Assembly (NCBI GenBank): GCA_003562815.1
Contig: PWTO01000261.1
Coordinates: 1-42,392, forward strand
Reading direction: 5' to 3'
DNA: 42,392 bases
From: Chromatiaceae bacterium
GTDB lineage: Bacteria; Pseudomonadota; Gammaproteobacteria; Chromatiales; Chromatiaceae
In this document: piece after piece, positions 26,744 through 34,174 of the stretch
How the letters are laid out: every line of letters starts with the position of its first letter
Numbering within the stretch: position 1 is the stretch's first letter
The notes under the pieces: generated by a model
The model's database searches: none
What the model was told of the DNA's origin: nothing
What the model saw: the letters and a program-made list of their open reading frames with translations, nothing else
Program-made: the position numbers and the translations under genes

Positions 26744-26817
26744 GCGGTTTGTATCCTCGAGCGCTGGCTTCAGCAGCGCCGGCCCGCCGCCGAAGAAGGT
26801 GCGTGCGGGTCCGCCCT

Positions 26818-26965
26818 ACCTTTTTAGGCCTTTTCAACTCCCGCTTGCGCAACGGACCGATGGCCTCGCGATAGAACTTGGCGACCTGGAAGCGATCGGC
26901 AACGACGCGAACACGTCGTCCCCTCCCCGGTGCTGCTTGACAATAAGCTGTCCATCCCGGTCCTC
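26818..26965 (-). pseudogene. ISL3-family transposase remnant
   Basis: In one minus-strand frame the DNA reads VRVVADRFQVAKFYREAIGP followed by LRKRELKRPKK, closely resembling the conserved VVADRFHVAK...LRKxELKRLKK segment of ISL3-type DDE transposases. Upstream the frame weakly reads WTAYCQAAPGRGRR, then meets a stop, and nothing transposase-like follows downstream. No full gene or terminal inverted repeats were found, so this is a decayed fragment. It fills most of the 300-bp gap between argG and the AT-rich diguanylate cyclase gene; nothing else is recognised in that gap. Confidence 0.7.
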
Positions 26966-27046
26966 AAACGCCGCTTCGCGGCTCGTTGTTGGTCCCCCAT
27001 CTTGACGCCTGTGTCGCTGTAACTTGCTGTGGAACTTAAAAATGTA

Positions 27047-28237
27047 ATGAAAAAAATCATTCAAAAGATTAGAAAAATACTCCACTACGGCCAGCTTGAA
27101 GGCATGAGCTATACGCATAATCGCAAGATTTTCAATGTCAATTCCGCTTCACTCATTGCGATCATTTCGGTATTGCTTTATAGCTTTAATCTGCTCGTAT
27201 TCATAAATTCTGATGTAGCTATGATTAATCTGGTTGCCGCGTCGCCGTTTTTAGTGCTTTATTTGATGCCACTTTGGCTTAACTACCACTATCGCCATCA
27301 ATATGCAAGCTGGATGATGTCTGCATCGATTACGGCATCAGTCGCTTTTAGCATCTGGGCGATTAACGGTACTTTTTTTAATTTACACTATTATTTTATA
27401 TTGTTTGCCATCGCGCCTTTGCTTTTTTTTACCAGCAAAAACAGGTATGCATTGCTATTTTTTTATTTTGTTAATATTGGCTTTTTTGTGAAGATTGAAT
27501 ATTTCGGAGTCGATACATGGTGGAAAATCGAGCAACCTATCGAACCTGAATCACAATTCTACCTCCAAACATCAAGTGTTGTGGTTAGTCTGCTAACTCT
27601 TTGGTTTATCGCATTTATTTCAGAACGATCCGCGCAGATCAACGAAGAGCGACTCGAAAAACTCTCCGCTCATGATCTACTTACAGGACTCGTTAATCGG
27701 CACTTCTTTGAGCAAAACTTGGCAAGCGCACTGAAAATCGCTCACCGAAACAATGGCATTGGAGCCTTAATGTTTATCGATTTGGACAATTTTAAGCCTT
27801 TAAACGATAACCATGGGCATCTCATGGGCGATTTGCTGCTCAAAGAAGCAGCATCGCGTCTCTCGAAGGCATTGCGCGAAAGTGACCTGGTAGCGCGCTT
27901 TGGAGGTGATGAGTTTGTAGTGCTATTTCCTCCAAGCAATACTGAGATCAGTCGTTATCGTGAAAATATTGAGAGTGTTGCCCATAAGATTCAACAGATA
28001 CTGTCACAGCCGTATTCCCTGAAAGACGATCGAGATGAGGCGAGTAAAGTCGTCTCTCATCGATGCACCGCAAGTATTGGGATCGCCTTTTATGATCATG
28101 CCGACGATATCGCGACCTTAGTCGAACATGCTGATAAAGCGATGTATCAAGCTAAACGGCAGGGAAAGAACCAAATCTGCGTCATGGGGCAAGTCATGGA
28201 TGACGAGCGACCTGATGGCGTTGGCGGCAGCGCCTAG
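27047..28237 (+). CDS. Membrane-bound diguanylate cyclase (GGDEF)
   Basis: This protein makes cyclic di-GMP from two GTP. Counting from ATG 27047 (396 residues; GTG 27029 is an alternative), there are about five or six hydrophobic helices between residues 33 and 192. The GGDEF domain follows: HDLLTGLVNR (209-218), LMFIDLDNFKPLND (241-254), RFGGDEFVVLF (284-294). The active-site motif is intact. An RxxD inhibitory site (RESD, 277-280) lies five residues before GGDEF, so product feedback is expected. The membrane half has no recognised sensor motif. Base composition is strikingly AT-rich with long T and A runs, unlike every neighbour, suggesting horizontal acquisition together with the adjacent IS remnant. 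Confidence 0.93.
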   Translation: MKKIIQKIRKILHYGQLEGMSYTHNRKIFNVNSASLIAIISVLLYSFNLLVFINSDVAMINLVAASPFLVLYLMPLWLNYHYRHQYASWMMSASITASVAFSIWAINGTFFNLHYYFILFAIAPLLFFTSKNRYALLFFYFVNIGFFVKIEYFGVDTWWKIEQPIEPESQFYLQTSSVVVSLLTLWFIAFISERSAQINEERLEKLSAHDLLTGLVNRHFFEQNLASALKIAHRNNGIGALMFIDLDNFKPLNDNHGHLMGDLLLKEAASRLSKALRESDLVARFGGDEFVVLFPPSNTEISRYRENIESVAHKIQQILSQPYSLKDDRDEASKVVSHRCTASIGIAFYDHADDIATLVEHADKAMYQAKRQGKNQICVMGQVMDDERPDGVGGSA

Positions 28238-28247
28238 TATTGCTGTA

Positions 28248-28682
28248 TCAGGCTCCGGAATGCGCACCCGGCAACGCAGATGGCGCCTCGCCCCGCTCGC
28301 GCAGCACCTCGAATGGATCGGGCGCGGAGCGCGAGCGGCCGACGTCTTTCAGCCGATCCAGATAGTCGAGCCACAACGGCTGCCAGCCGCGGCCGAGCTT
28401 ATAGAGGTACTGCCAATCGTAGAGGCCGGAACGGTGGCCATCGTCGAAGACGATCTTCACCGCATAGCTGCCGATCTGCTGCAGATCGGTGATGTTGACC
28501 GCCTCCTTGCCGATCTGCAGCTTGGCCTGGTCCGGCGTATGGCCGCGCACCTCGGCCGAGGGCGAATAGACGCGCAGGTATTCGCAGGGCAGCTGGAAGC
28601 GCGCGCCATCGTCGTAGGCGACCTCGAGGATACGCGATTGCTGATGTAGGTTGATCTCGGTCGGCAGCGGATGCTGTTCCAT
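28248..28682 (-). CDS. DUF971 family protein (GBBH-like N-terminal domain)
   Basis: The 144-residue protein matches the small DUF971 family, which resembles the N-terminal domain of gamma-butyrobetaine hydroxylase: TEINLHQQSRILEVAYDDGARFQLPCEYLRVYSPSAEVRGH, then VNITDLQQIGSYAVKIVFDDGHRSGLYDWQYLYKLG. The DDGH-SGLYDW stretch is the family hallmark. Function is not established; in some genomes these proteins occur near iron-sulfur or quinone genes. About 35 C-terminal residues are divergent. It converges on the diguanylate cyclase gene with 10 bp between them and lies 91 bp after hemH on the same strand. Confidence 0.88.
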   Translation of the reverse strand: MEQHPLPTEINLHQQSRILEVAYDDGARFQLPCEYLRVYSPSAEVRGHTPDQAKLQIGKEAVNITDLQQIGSYAVKIVFDDGHRSGLYDWQYLYKLGRGWQPLWLDYLDRLKDVGRSRSAPDPFEVLRERGEAPSALPGAHSGA

Positions 28683-28773
28683 CGGTCGGCAACTCCGGGA
28701 GGCTTCAAGTCTGCCGATTCAGGTGCGGACGCCGACCGGGTTTGCAAGGCAGCGCCGCCGAGGAATCGGGGAC

Positions 28774-29829
28774 TCAGGCGGCTTGCGCGTGCGCGATTCG
28801 CTCGACCTCGGGCCAGCCGCTACAATGGCGCTCGATCAGCCCCGCCAGCATCTCGAGATGGGCAGGATCGTCGTTGAGGCAGGGAATGTAGTGATACTCC
28901 TTGCCACCGGCGTCGATGAAGTAGCTGCGGTTCTCGACATCGATCTCCTCGAGCGTCTCCAGGCAATCGGCGGAGAAGCCGGGCGCGATCACATGCACGC
29001 TCTCGACGCCATCGGCACCCCAGAGCTTGAGCGTCTCGTCGGTGTAGGGCTGTAGCCACTCATCGCGCCCCACGCGCGATTGAAACGAGACCATCCAGCG
29101 ATCGTCAGCGAGTCCCAAGCGTTCGGCGACCATCCGCGCGGTCTTGTGACAATGGCAATGATAGGGATCGCCCGCCATGAAGTAGCGTTTCGGGATGCCA
29201 TGGAACGAGAACAACAGCCGCTCCGGCTCGCCCTTCTCGGCGGCAGCGGCGCGAATGCTGTCGCACAGCGCATCGATGTAGCCCAGCTCATCGTGATAGT
29301 GGTTGATGAAGCGCAGCTCGGGCAGCCAACGCCAGGTGGTCATCTCATTGGTGACCGCATCGAAGGTCGAGGCCGTGGTGGTGCCCGAGTATTGCGGGTA
29401 AAGCGGTAGCACCAGCAAGCGACGCACATTCAAGCTCTTGAGCCGGCCGAGGGCCTCGGCAACCGAGGGCTTGCCGTAGCGCATGCCCAGCTCGACATGG
29501 ACGTTGTCGCCAAAGCGTTCGCTCAAGAGCCCCTGCAGTCCGGCCGCCTGGCGCCGGGCCACATCGAGCAGCGGCGAGCCCTTGTCGGTCCAGACCGCCT
29601 GATAGGCCTTGGCCGAGCGGCTCGGGCGCACCCGCAGAATGACGCCATGCAGGATCAGCCACCAGACCGGGCGTGGAATCTCGACCACGCGCGGGTCCTT
29701 CAGGAACTCCGCAAGATAACGGCGCACCGCCGTTGGCGTTGGCGCCTCGGGAGTCCCGAGGTTCAACATCAACACGCCTAGGTGCTCTGACATGTCGTGC
29801 TCGAAGCCGACGACGCTCTTATATTTCAT
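28774..29829 (-). CDS. hemH: Ferrochelatase
   Basis: HemH inserts Fe2+ into protoporphyrin IX, the last step of protohaem synthesis, at the cytoplasmic membrane. The 351-residue product has GVLMLNLGTPEAPT, LPLYPQYSGTTTASTFDAV, LLFSFHGIPKRYFMAGDPYHCHCHKTA (catalytic His in SFHG), VSFQSRVGRDEWLQPYTDETL, VIAPGFSADCLETLEEI and YIPCLNDDPAHLEML. All main conserved blocks are present. The upstream ATG 29829 is kept, not Met13, because other gammaproteobacterial HemH proteins have a comparable leader of about 15 residues before GVLLxNLGTP. In a phototroph this gene competes with magnesium chelatase for the same porphyrin. Confidence 0.97.
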   Translation of the reverse strand: MKYKSVVGFEHDMSEHLGVLMLNLGTPEAPTPTAVRRYLAEFLKDPRVVEIPRPVWWLILHGVILRVRPSRSAKAYQAVWTDKGSPLLDVARRQAAGLQGLLSERFGDNVHVELGMRYGKPSVAEALGRLKSLNVRRLLVLPLYPQYSGTTTASTFDAVTNEMTTWRWLPELRFINHYHDELGYIDALCDSIRAAAAEKGEPERLLFSFHGIPKRYFMAGDPYHCHCHKTARMVAERLGLADDRWMVSFQSRVGRDEWLQPYTDETLKLWGADGVESVHVIAPGFSADCLETLEEIDVENRSYFIDAGGKEYHYIPCLNDDPAHLEMLAGLIERHCSGWPEVERIAHAQAA

Positions 29830-29959
29830 CGCAGTCCCACAAGGTTTACGCGTTTTCCCTGATCCCTATAACCCAGTTCCACAGATTGGCGTGTGCTAGC
29901 TGCTGTTTCAACCGGATTGCGCAATTGTGCGCCGGTTGCCATGACCGCTGGGAGCCGGC

Positions 29960-30511
29960 TCAGCCTTCTCGTGCGAGATTCAGCTGTTTATAGATCATGC
30001 GGAAGCGCTCGGGATCGTCCTGACCGAAGACCGGGTCCTGTACATTCGGCGCAGCCGCCAGAAGCTCCGACCACGCCGCCTCGGAGAGACAAGCCTGAGC
30101 CAGCGGAAAGGCCCGCTGCTCTTCCAGCTGCATGTGCTCGCGTAGCTGCGCGATCAGCGTGCGCCCCTGGCGCTCGACCTCGTCGCGGCGCAGGACTTCC
30201 TCGTGCACGATGCCCTCCAGGGACTCCTTGAAGCGTCGGTTGAGCAGCATCAGACTCCGATGCTGCTCCATCAGCTGCGTCAGCACCGCATGGCCTGGCC
30301 CCTCTTGGGCGAGCACCCGTTCGAAAATAAGATCCTCGCTCGGATGGTGCACCTGATCCTCGTAATCGATCAGGTATTCCATCAATTCGCACATCAGTTC
30401 GTAATCAGGCTCGAGGCCATCGCGAAACTCATCGAGCAGTCCTTCGAGCAGGCGCAGGAGTTGCGCGAGGCGTCGGTGATCCTGACCGAGACGCGCTATT
30501 AGATCGTTCAT
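29960..30511 (-). CDS. Hemerythrin-like HHE domain protein
   Basis: The 183-residue, mainly helical protein has the spaced His/Glu ligands of a diiron hemerythrin-type domain: LGQDHRRLAQLL, YEDQVHHPSEDLIFE, LMEQHRSLMLL and LREHMQLEEQRAFPLA. Such proteins bind oxygen or act in iron handling, oxidative or nitrosative stress. The start is probably ATG 30511, with GAGGTGG upstream; an ATG 13 codons earlier (30550) has no clear ribosome site. The C-terminal 35 residues are not part of the domain. It lies upstream of hemH on the same strand with a 130-bp gap that contains a hairpin (AACCG...CGGTT near 29911-29938) and possibly the hemH promoter. Confidence 0.88.
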   Translation of the reverse strand: MNDLIARLGQDHRRLAQLLRLLEGLLDEFRDGLEPDYELMCELMEYLIDYEDQVHHPSEDLIFERVLAQEGPGHAVLTQLMEQHRSLMLLNRRFKESLEGIVHEEVLRRDEVERQGRTLIAQLREHMQLEEQRAFPLAQACLSEAAWSELLAAAPNVQDPVFGQDDPERFRMIYKQLNLAREG

Positions 30512-30653
30512 GCGGGCCACCTCGTTGGGTAGATCTCGGTTAGTCAGCATCTCGGATGCCAGAGTTTGAACCGGGTCGGCTCTCGCCCCATCGTCTAGGC
30601 GCTGGCCGCATGATAGCGCTCACGCCGCTCGACACGCAGCCACATCGCCTGCG

Positions 30654-32402
30654 TTAGTCCTGCGCGCCGTCCCAGAGCAACGGCCAACGTCGGCGCAACC
30701 AGCGCCACACCAGCCCGCGCGGCTGTTTTACGCCGGTGACCACATAGGTCAGCACATCCGGATTATTGAGCGTCCACTGCATCCAGTCGCGCGCCCCAGG
30801 ACGTCCGCACAACAGGAGCCGATCGCCCATGCGCAGCGGCTGCTCAAGGCTCGGCAGCGGCCGATGTTCACCCGCACGTTGCTGCTGCATGAGGATGATC
30901 GCCGGCAGCGCTTGCGAGCGGTTGCGGGGATCGCGCAGGATATCCGCCAGGGTCGGCTCCCGGCCCTGCCCGGCCAACGCCTGCGCGGTCAGCCCTAAGG
31001 GCGCGCCGACCTTCAGCTCCCAGAGGATCGGCGGTTTCGCCTCGACCAGGGCGACGATCTTGCTAACGAGTTCGCAGGACCAGCTATCGGGCTCTTTTTC
31101 CGCCGCGCTGACGAACTCGTTGAGCAGCGGCGCGCTGAGCAAGGTCCGGATGCGTTGCGCGACGATCAAGCTCGGATGCATCAGGATATCGGCCTCGACT
31201 GCCTTGAACAGGGCCTCGTTGATCAGTTCATTCTCGCGCACGACGGTGAAGAGGTTCGGATTGAGTTCCTTCGCCGTCATGATGATCGAGAGATTGTTGG
31301 CGTCGTTGTCGGTCCCGGCGACGAGGCCCACGGCACGATGGATATCGGCTTGCTCCAGCGTCACCGCCTCGGTGCCCCGGCCCTTGATCAGCGGTCCCGG
31401 CGGCAGACCGGTGCGCTCGGGCTGCATCTCGATCACCGCCAACTCGACGTTTTGCTCGGCCAGGTGCGCGTAGAGCGCCTTGCCGAAGCGCCCATAGCCA
31501 CAGAGGACCCAGAGTCCATCCGCCGGCGGATAGATCGGCTCGGGCAGCACCGAGCCGCGCAACTGGCTGAGCCAGTCCTGCAAGGCGGTCAGGCAGGGCG
31601 AGTCGATCGCGGTGCTCAGGTAGCGGGCGAAGATATCGAACGGATCATAGATGTGATCGGTCCCGAACGAGGCCATATTGGCCTCGACATCGTGCGAATC
31701 GGCCCGGCAGATGACCTTGGCATCCGGGTGCATCAGCTTGGCTGCCAACGCCACCTTCAGATTCACCTCGTTGGAAGAGGTCAGCGCCAGGACGCCAGAG
31801 CAATAAGGGCTGCGCAGCCCGGCCAGCAGCAGATTGTCGGGGCGGCGCACATCGGCGCGCAGCGCGGGCACGAATTCGCGCAGCGACTCGAGCTTGAGCA
31901 GATCGATGCGCTCCGGATTGTTATCCAGGACGACGGCGCGCTGGCCGTGCTCGGTCAATGCCCGCACCAAGCCGCTGCCGGTCTGACCGTAACCGCAGAC
32001 CAGATAGAAGTCTTCGTTGATGGCGCGCACGCGGCGGCCAAAACGATGCTCCTCCATGGTGCGACGCAGCGCCTTGTCCTGCAGCAGCGTGATCATCGAG
32101 CCAATCGAATAGAGCCAACCGCTCACGGTGGCATAGATACATAGTGTCACCCAGATCCGCTGCGCGTCGCTGAACGCCGGTGGCAGCTCGCCGAAGCCGA
32201 TGGTCGTCGACATGTAGCTGACGAAGTAAAAGGCATGGAAGAAGCTCAGCTGCGTAGGCGTACCATCGACATGCTGACCGGGGATCAGCATCAGGCCGAC
32301 GATCGCAATCGAGTACAGCACGATCAGCGTCAGCAGCGGCGCACGCATGCGCCGCAAGATCAGAAAGATGATGCTGTCTATCTCGGACGTCGCTCGCGGC
32401 AC
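30654..32402 (-). CDS. Potassium channel with two RCK (TrkA-N) domains
   Basis: The 582-residue protein has a two-helix pore module: TM1 about residues 20-40, pore helix and selectivity filter STTIGFGE (65-72), TM2 about 83-105. TIGFG is a potassium filter of the TxGFG type. A first RCK-N domain begins FYLVCGYGQTGSGLVRAL (about 132-149, GxGxxG) and a second LWVLCGYGRFGKALYAHL (about 298-315), each followed by an RCK_C-like region (LPLRMGDRLLLCG near the end). It is a nucleotide- or ion-gated K+ channel with an in-cis tandem RCK. It is the second gene after the DUF6394 membrane protein gene with a 10-bp gap, so the two are probably one unit. Confidence 0.92.
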   Translation of the reverse strand: MPRATSEIDSIIFLILRRMRAPLLTLIVLYSIAIVGLMLIPGQHVDGTPTQLSFFHAFYFVSYMSTTIGFGELPPAFSDAQRIWVTLCIYATVSGWLYSIGSMITLLQDKALRRTMEEHRFGRRVRAINEDFYLVCGYGQTGSGLVRALTEHGQRAVVLDNNPERIDLLKLESLREFVPALRADVRRPDNLLLAGLRSPYCSGVLALTSSNEVNLKVALAAKLMHPDAKVICRADSHDVEANMASFGTDHIYDPFDIFARYLSTAIDSPCLTALQDWLSQLRGSVLPEPIYPPADGLWVLCGYGRFGKALYAHLAEQNVELAVIEMQPERTGLPPGPLIKGRGTEAVTLEQADIHRAVGLVAGTDNDANNLSIIMTAKELNPNLFTVVRENELINEALFKAVEADILMHPSLIVAQRIRTLLSAPLLNEFVSAAEKEPDSWSCELVSKIVALVEAKPPILWELKVGAPLGLTAQALAGQGREPTLADILRDPRNRSQALPAIILMQQQRAGEHRPLPSLEQPLRMGDRLLLCGRPGARDWMQWTLNNPDVLTYVVTGVKQPRGLVWRWLRRRWPLLWDGAQD

Positions 32403-32412
32403 GGCGCGCGCC

Positions 32413-32796
32413 TCAGCGACGCATCATCGTCGTCTCGATGATCAGCAGGATCACCGAGACCACATTCGCCACCACGGCGCCGGCCGCGAGCGAGACGACA
32501 CTGGACAGGGCGCTGGCGGTGAAGCCATCCGCCGAGGCATGCGCAGCGATGGTCCAGACGACCGCACCGGCGATCAGCTGCAAGATCGCGACCAGGCTGG
32601 TGGCCAGCAGCACGGCGCCCATCTGCGAGCGGTCACCGAGCTTGAGCACGGTTGCGATGAGGTTGACCACCAGCACCGCCGCGAACTCCCAGGCACGGTG
32701 ATGCGCGGGATTATCGATCTCGCCGTAGACGAAGCCGACGTTCAGGGTCAGGGCCAGCAGGATGAAGAATCCGAAGACGACCTTTTCGGGATTCAT
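32413..32796 (-). CDS. DUF6394-like membrane protein
   Basis: The 127-residue protein has about four transmembrane helices: FGFFILLALTLNVGFVYG, WEFAAVLVVNLIATVLKL, LLATSLVAILQLIAGAVVWTIA and LAAGAVVANVVSVILLIIETTMM. It resembles small proteins grouped as DUF6394, which I recall next to TrkA/RCK channel genes in other Proteobacteria. Function is unknown; a partner or regulator of the channel is suggested only by context. GAGGAG lies 7 nt before ATG 32796. The helix pattern and the 10-bp spacing to the channel gene are seen directly. Confidence 0.8.
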   Translation of the reverse strand: MNPEKVVFGFFILLALTLNVGFVYGEIDNPAHHRAWEFAAVLVVNLIATVLKLGDRSQMGAVLLATSLVAILQLIAGAVVWTIAAHASADGFTASALSSVVSLAAGAVVANVVSVILLIIETTMMRR

Positions 32797-32892
32797 GACG
32801 GGGCTCCTCGGTAGACGCGGACAGTCTCGATCATCACGCGTATCCTATCGGGTTTTTCCAGCTTGCCATCCGCGAACAGGCGTCTGTGTGCC

Positions 32893-33780
32893 ATGCGTCA
32901 ATCATCCCTGTCCCCACCCTTACCCGAAGCCGTCGATGCGCCGCGCGCGCAGATCCGCACCGAGCAGGCCGGGCGCATCGCTTACTACCAGGACACGCGC
33001 GGCGCTGGCCGAGCGCTGGTCTTGGTACACAGCATCAACGCGGCGCCGAGCACGTTTGAGGTCAAGCCGCTGTTCGAGCATTACGCCGGCCACCGGCCGG
33101 TCTACAGCATCGACCTGCCCGGCTTCGGTCACTCCGAGCGCAGTGAGCGTGCCTATTCCGCCGAACTCTACGCCAATGCGATCCGGGCGCTGCTCGAACA
33201 GGTGGTCCAGGCACCGGCGGATGTCCTCGCGCTCTCGTTGAGCGCCGAATTCGCCGCGCGCGCCGCGCTCGGCTCGCCGGCGAGTGTCGCCTCGCTGGCG
33301 TTGATCTCGCCGACGGGCTTCTCCGAGCGTGGCTTACCGCCGCCGCTCGTTGGCCGCGCCGTGCATGGGGCGATCGGCGCGCGGCTCTGGAGCCAGAAGC
33401 TCTACGACCTGGTGGCCTCGCGCCGCAGCATCCGCCACTACCTTGGCAAATCCTTTCAGGGCGAGCCACCGCAAGCGCTGTTGGACTATGCCTATGCCAC
33501 CTCGCACCAACCGGGTGCCCGCCACGCACCGCTGATCTTTCTCTCGACGCAACTCTTCACCCGCGAGGCCGTCTCCAAGCTCTATGCACGACTGACGACA
33601 CAGCCGGTGCTGGCGATCGCCGACCGCGATCCCTATGTCACCTTCGAGCGGCTGCCCGAGCTGGTGGCGCATCAAGCGAACTGGCAACAGCAGAGCCTCG
33701 GACCGCATCGCGGGCTGCCACACTGGGAACGACCGCAGGCCTTGTTTGCCGCGCTGGATCAGTTTTGGGCCACTGTGTGA
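32893..33780 (+). CDS. Alpha/beta hydrolase
   Basis: The 295-residue product has the alpha/beta-hydrolase core: ALVLVHSINAAPSTFEVKPLFEHYAG (oxyanion region), VYSIDLPGFGHSERS, ADVLALSLSAEFAARAAL (nucleophile elbow), VLAIADRDPYV (acid) and LGPHRGLPHWERP (His). The elbow reads S-L-S-A-E instead of G-x-S-x-G. From memory some proteobacterial relatives show a similar LSLSxEFA; substrate is unknown. ATG 32893 is taken as start; TTG 32863 would add ten residues of low similarity. It is divergent from the DUF6394-channel pair. BchO of bacteriochlorophyll synthesis also belongs to this fold, but no bch gene is nearby and I do not claim it. Confidence 0.82.
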   Translation: MRQSSLSPPLPEAVDAPRAQIRTEQAGRIAYYQDTRGAGRALVLVHSINAAPSTFEVKPLFEHYAGHRPVYSIDLPGFGHSERSERAYSAELYANAIRALLEQVVQAPADVLALSLSAEFAARAALGSPASVASLALISPTGFSERGLPPPLVGRAVHGAIGARLWSQKLYDLVASRRSIRHYLGKSFQGEPPQALLDYAYATSHQPGARHAPLIFLSTQLFTREAVSKLYARLTTQPVLAIADRDPYVTFERLPELVAHQANWQQQSLGPHRGLPHWERPQALFAALDQFWATV

Positions 33781-33859
33781 CTGCGGTGCACCTGCACGGC
33801 GCGAGTCTCGCGGGGCCATGAGGCCGGCCGGCGCGGCTCCTGCGACTTGGCGTCTGGCC

Positions 33860-34108
33860 TCAGCGTCGACCGCGCGACCGCCACCAGGTGCTGCCGACAT
33901 AGAGCAGCGACCCGATCAGCATCACGATCATCGAGAAGCCGAACCAACCGAGGAACAGATAGACCACCCGCAACCAGGCCACCCCCCCGGCGTCGATGTC
34001 TCTGAGGTCGACCGGCGCTTGGTGCAGGAAGCCGATCAGGGTCATACCCAACGCCAACACCAGCGACCAAAACACGGAGAACAAGAGCAGATTCGGCTTC
34101 TTTTTCAT
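33860..34108 (-). CDS. Small two-helix membrane protein, unknown
   Basis: The 82-residue protein starts MKKKPNLLLF and has two hydrophobic segments, about residues 8-27 (LLFSVFWSLVLALGMTLIG) and 45-70 (LRVVYLFLGWFGFSMIVMLIGSLLY). A short charged loop VDLRDIDAGG connects them and the end is basic (WWRSRGRR). I do not recognise a family. It is 66 bp downstream of nothing on its strand (its 5' side faces the LeuA/CimA-family gene end, which is on the same strand), so it could be cotranscribed with thrC and the synthase gene. Confidence 0.65.
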   Translation of the reverse strand: MKKKPNLLLFSVFWSLVLALGMTLIGFLHQAPVDLRDIDAGGVAWLRVVYLFLGWFGFSMIVMLIGSLLYVGSTWWRSRGRR

Positions 34109-34174
34109 CGGTAACGAGGAGCGGCAAAGGGCGTCAAGGAACCATCACGGACAGTCAAGCAACGGGCGTGAGCC

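Noticed and set aside
29911-29938. Hairpin near AACCG...CGGTT as terminator of the hemerythrin-like gene
   Set aside because: The stem has a bulge and there is no T-run on the minus strand, so termination is not supported.
32893-33780. Assignment of the alpha/beta hydrolase as BchO
   Set aside because: Only the general fold supports it. No bacteriochlorophyll gene is nearby and the elbow is atypical.
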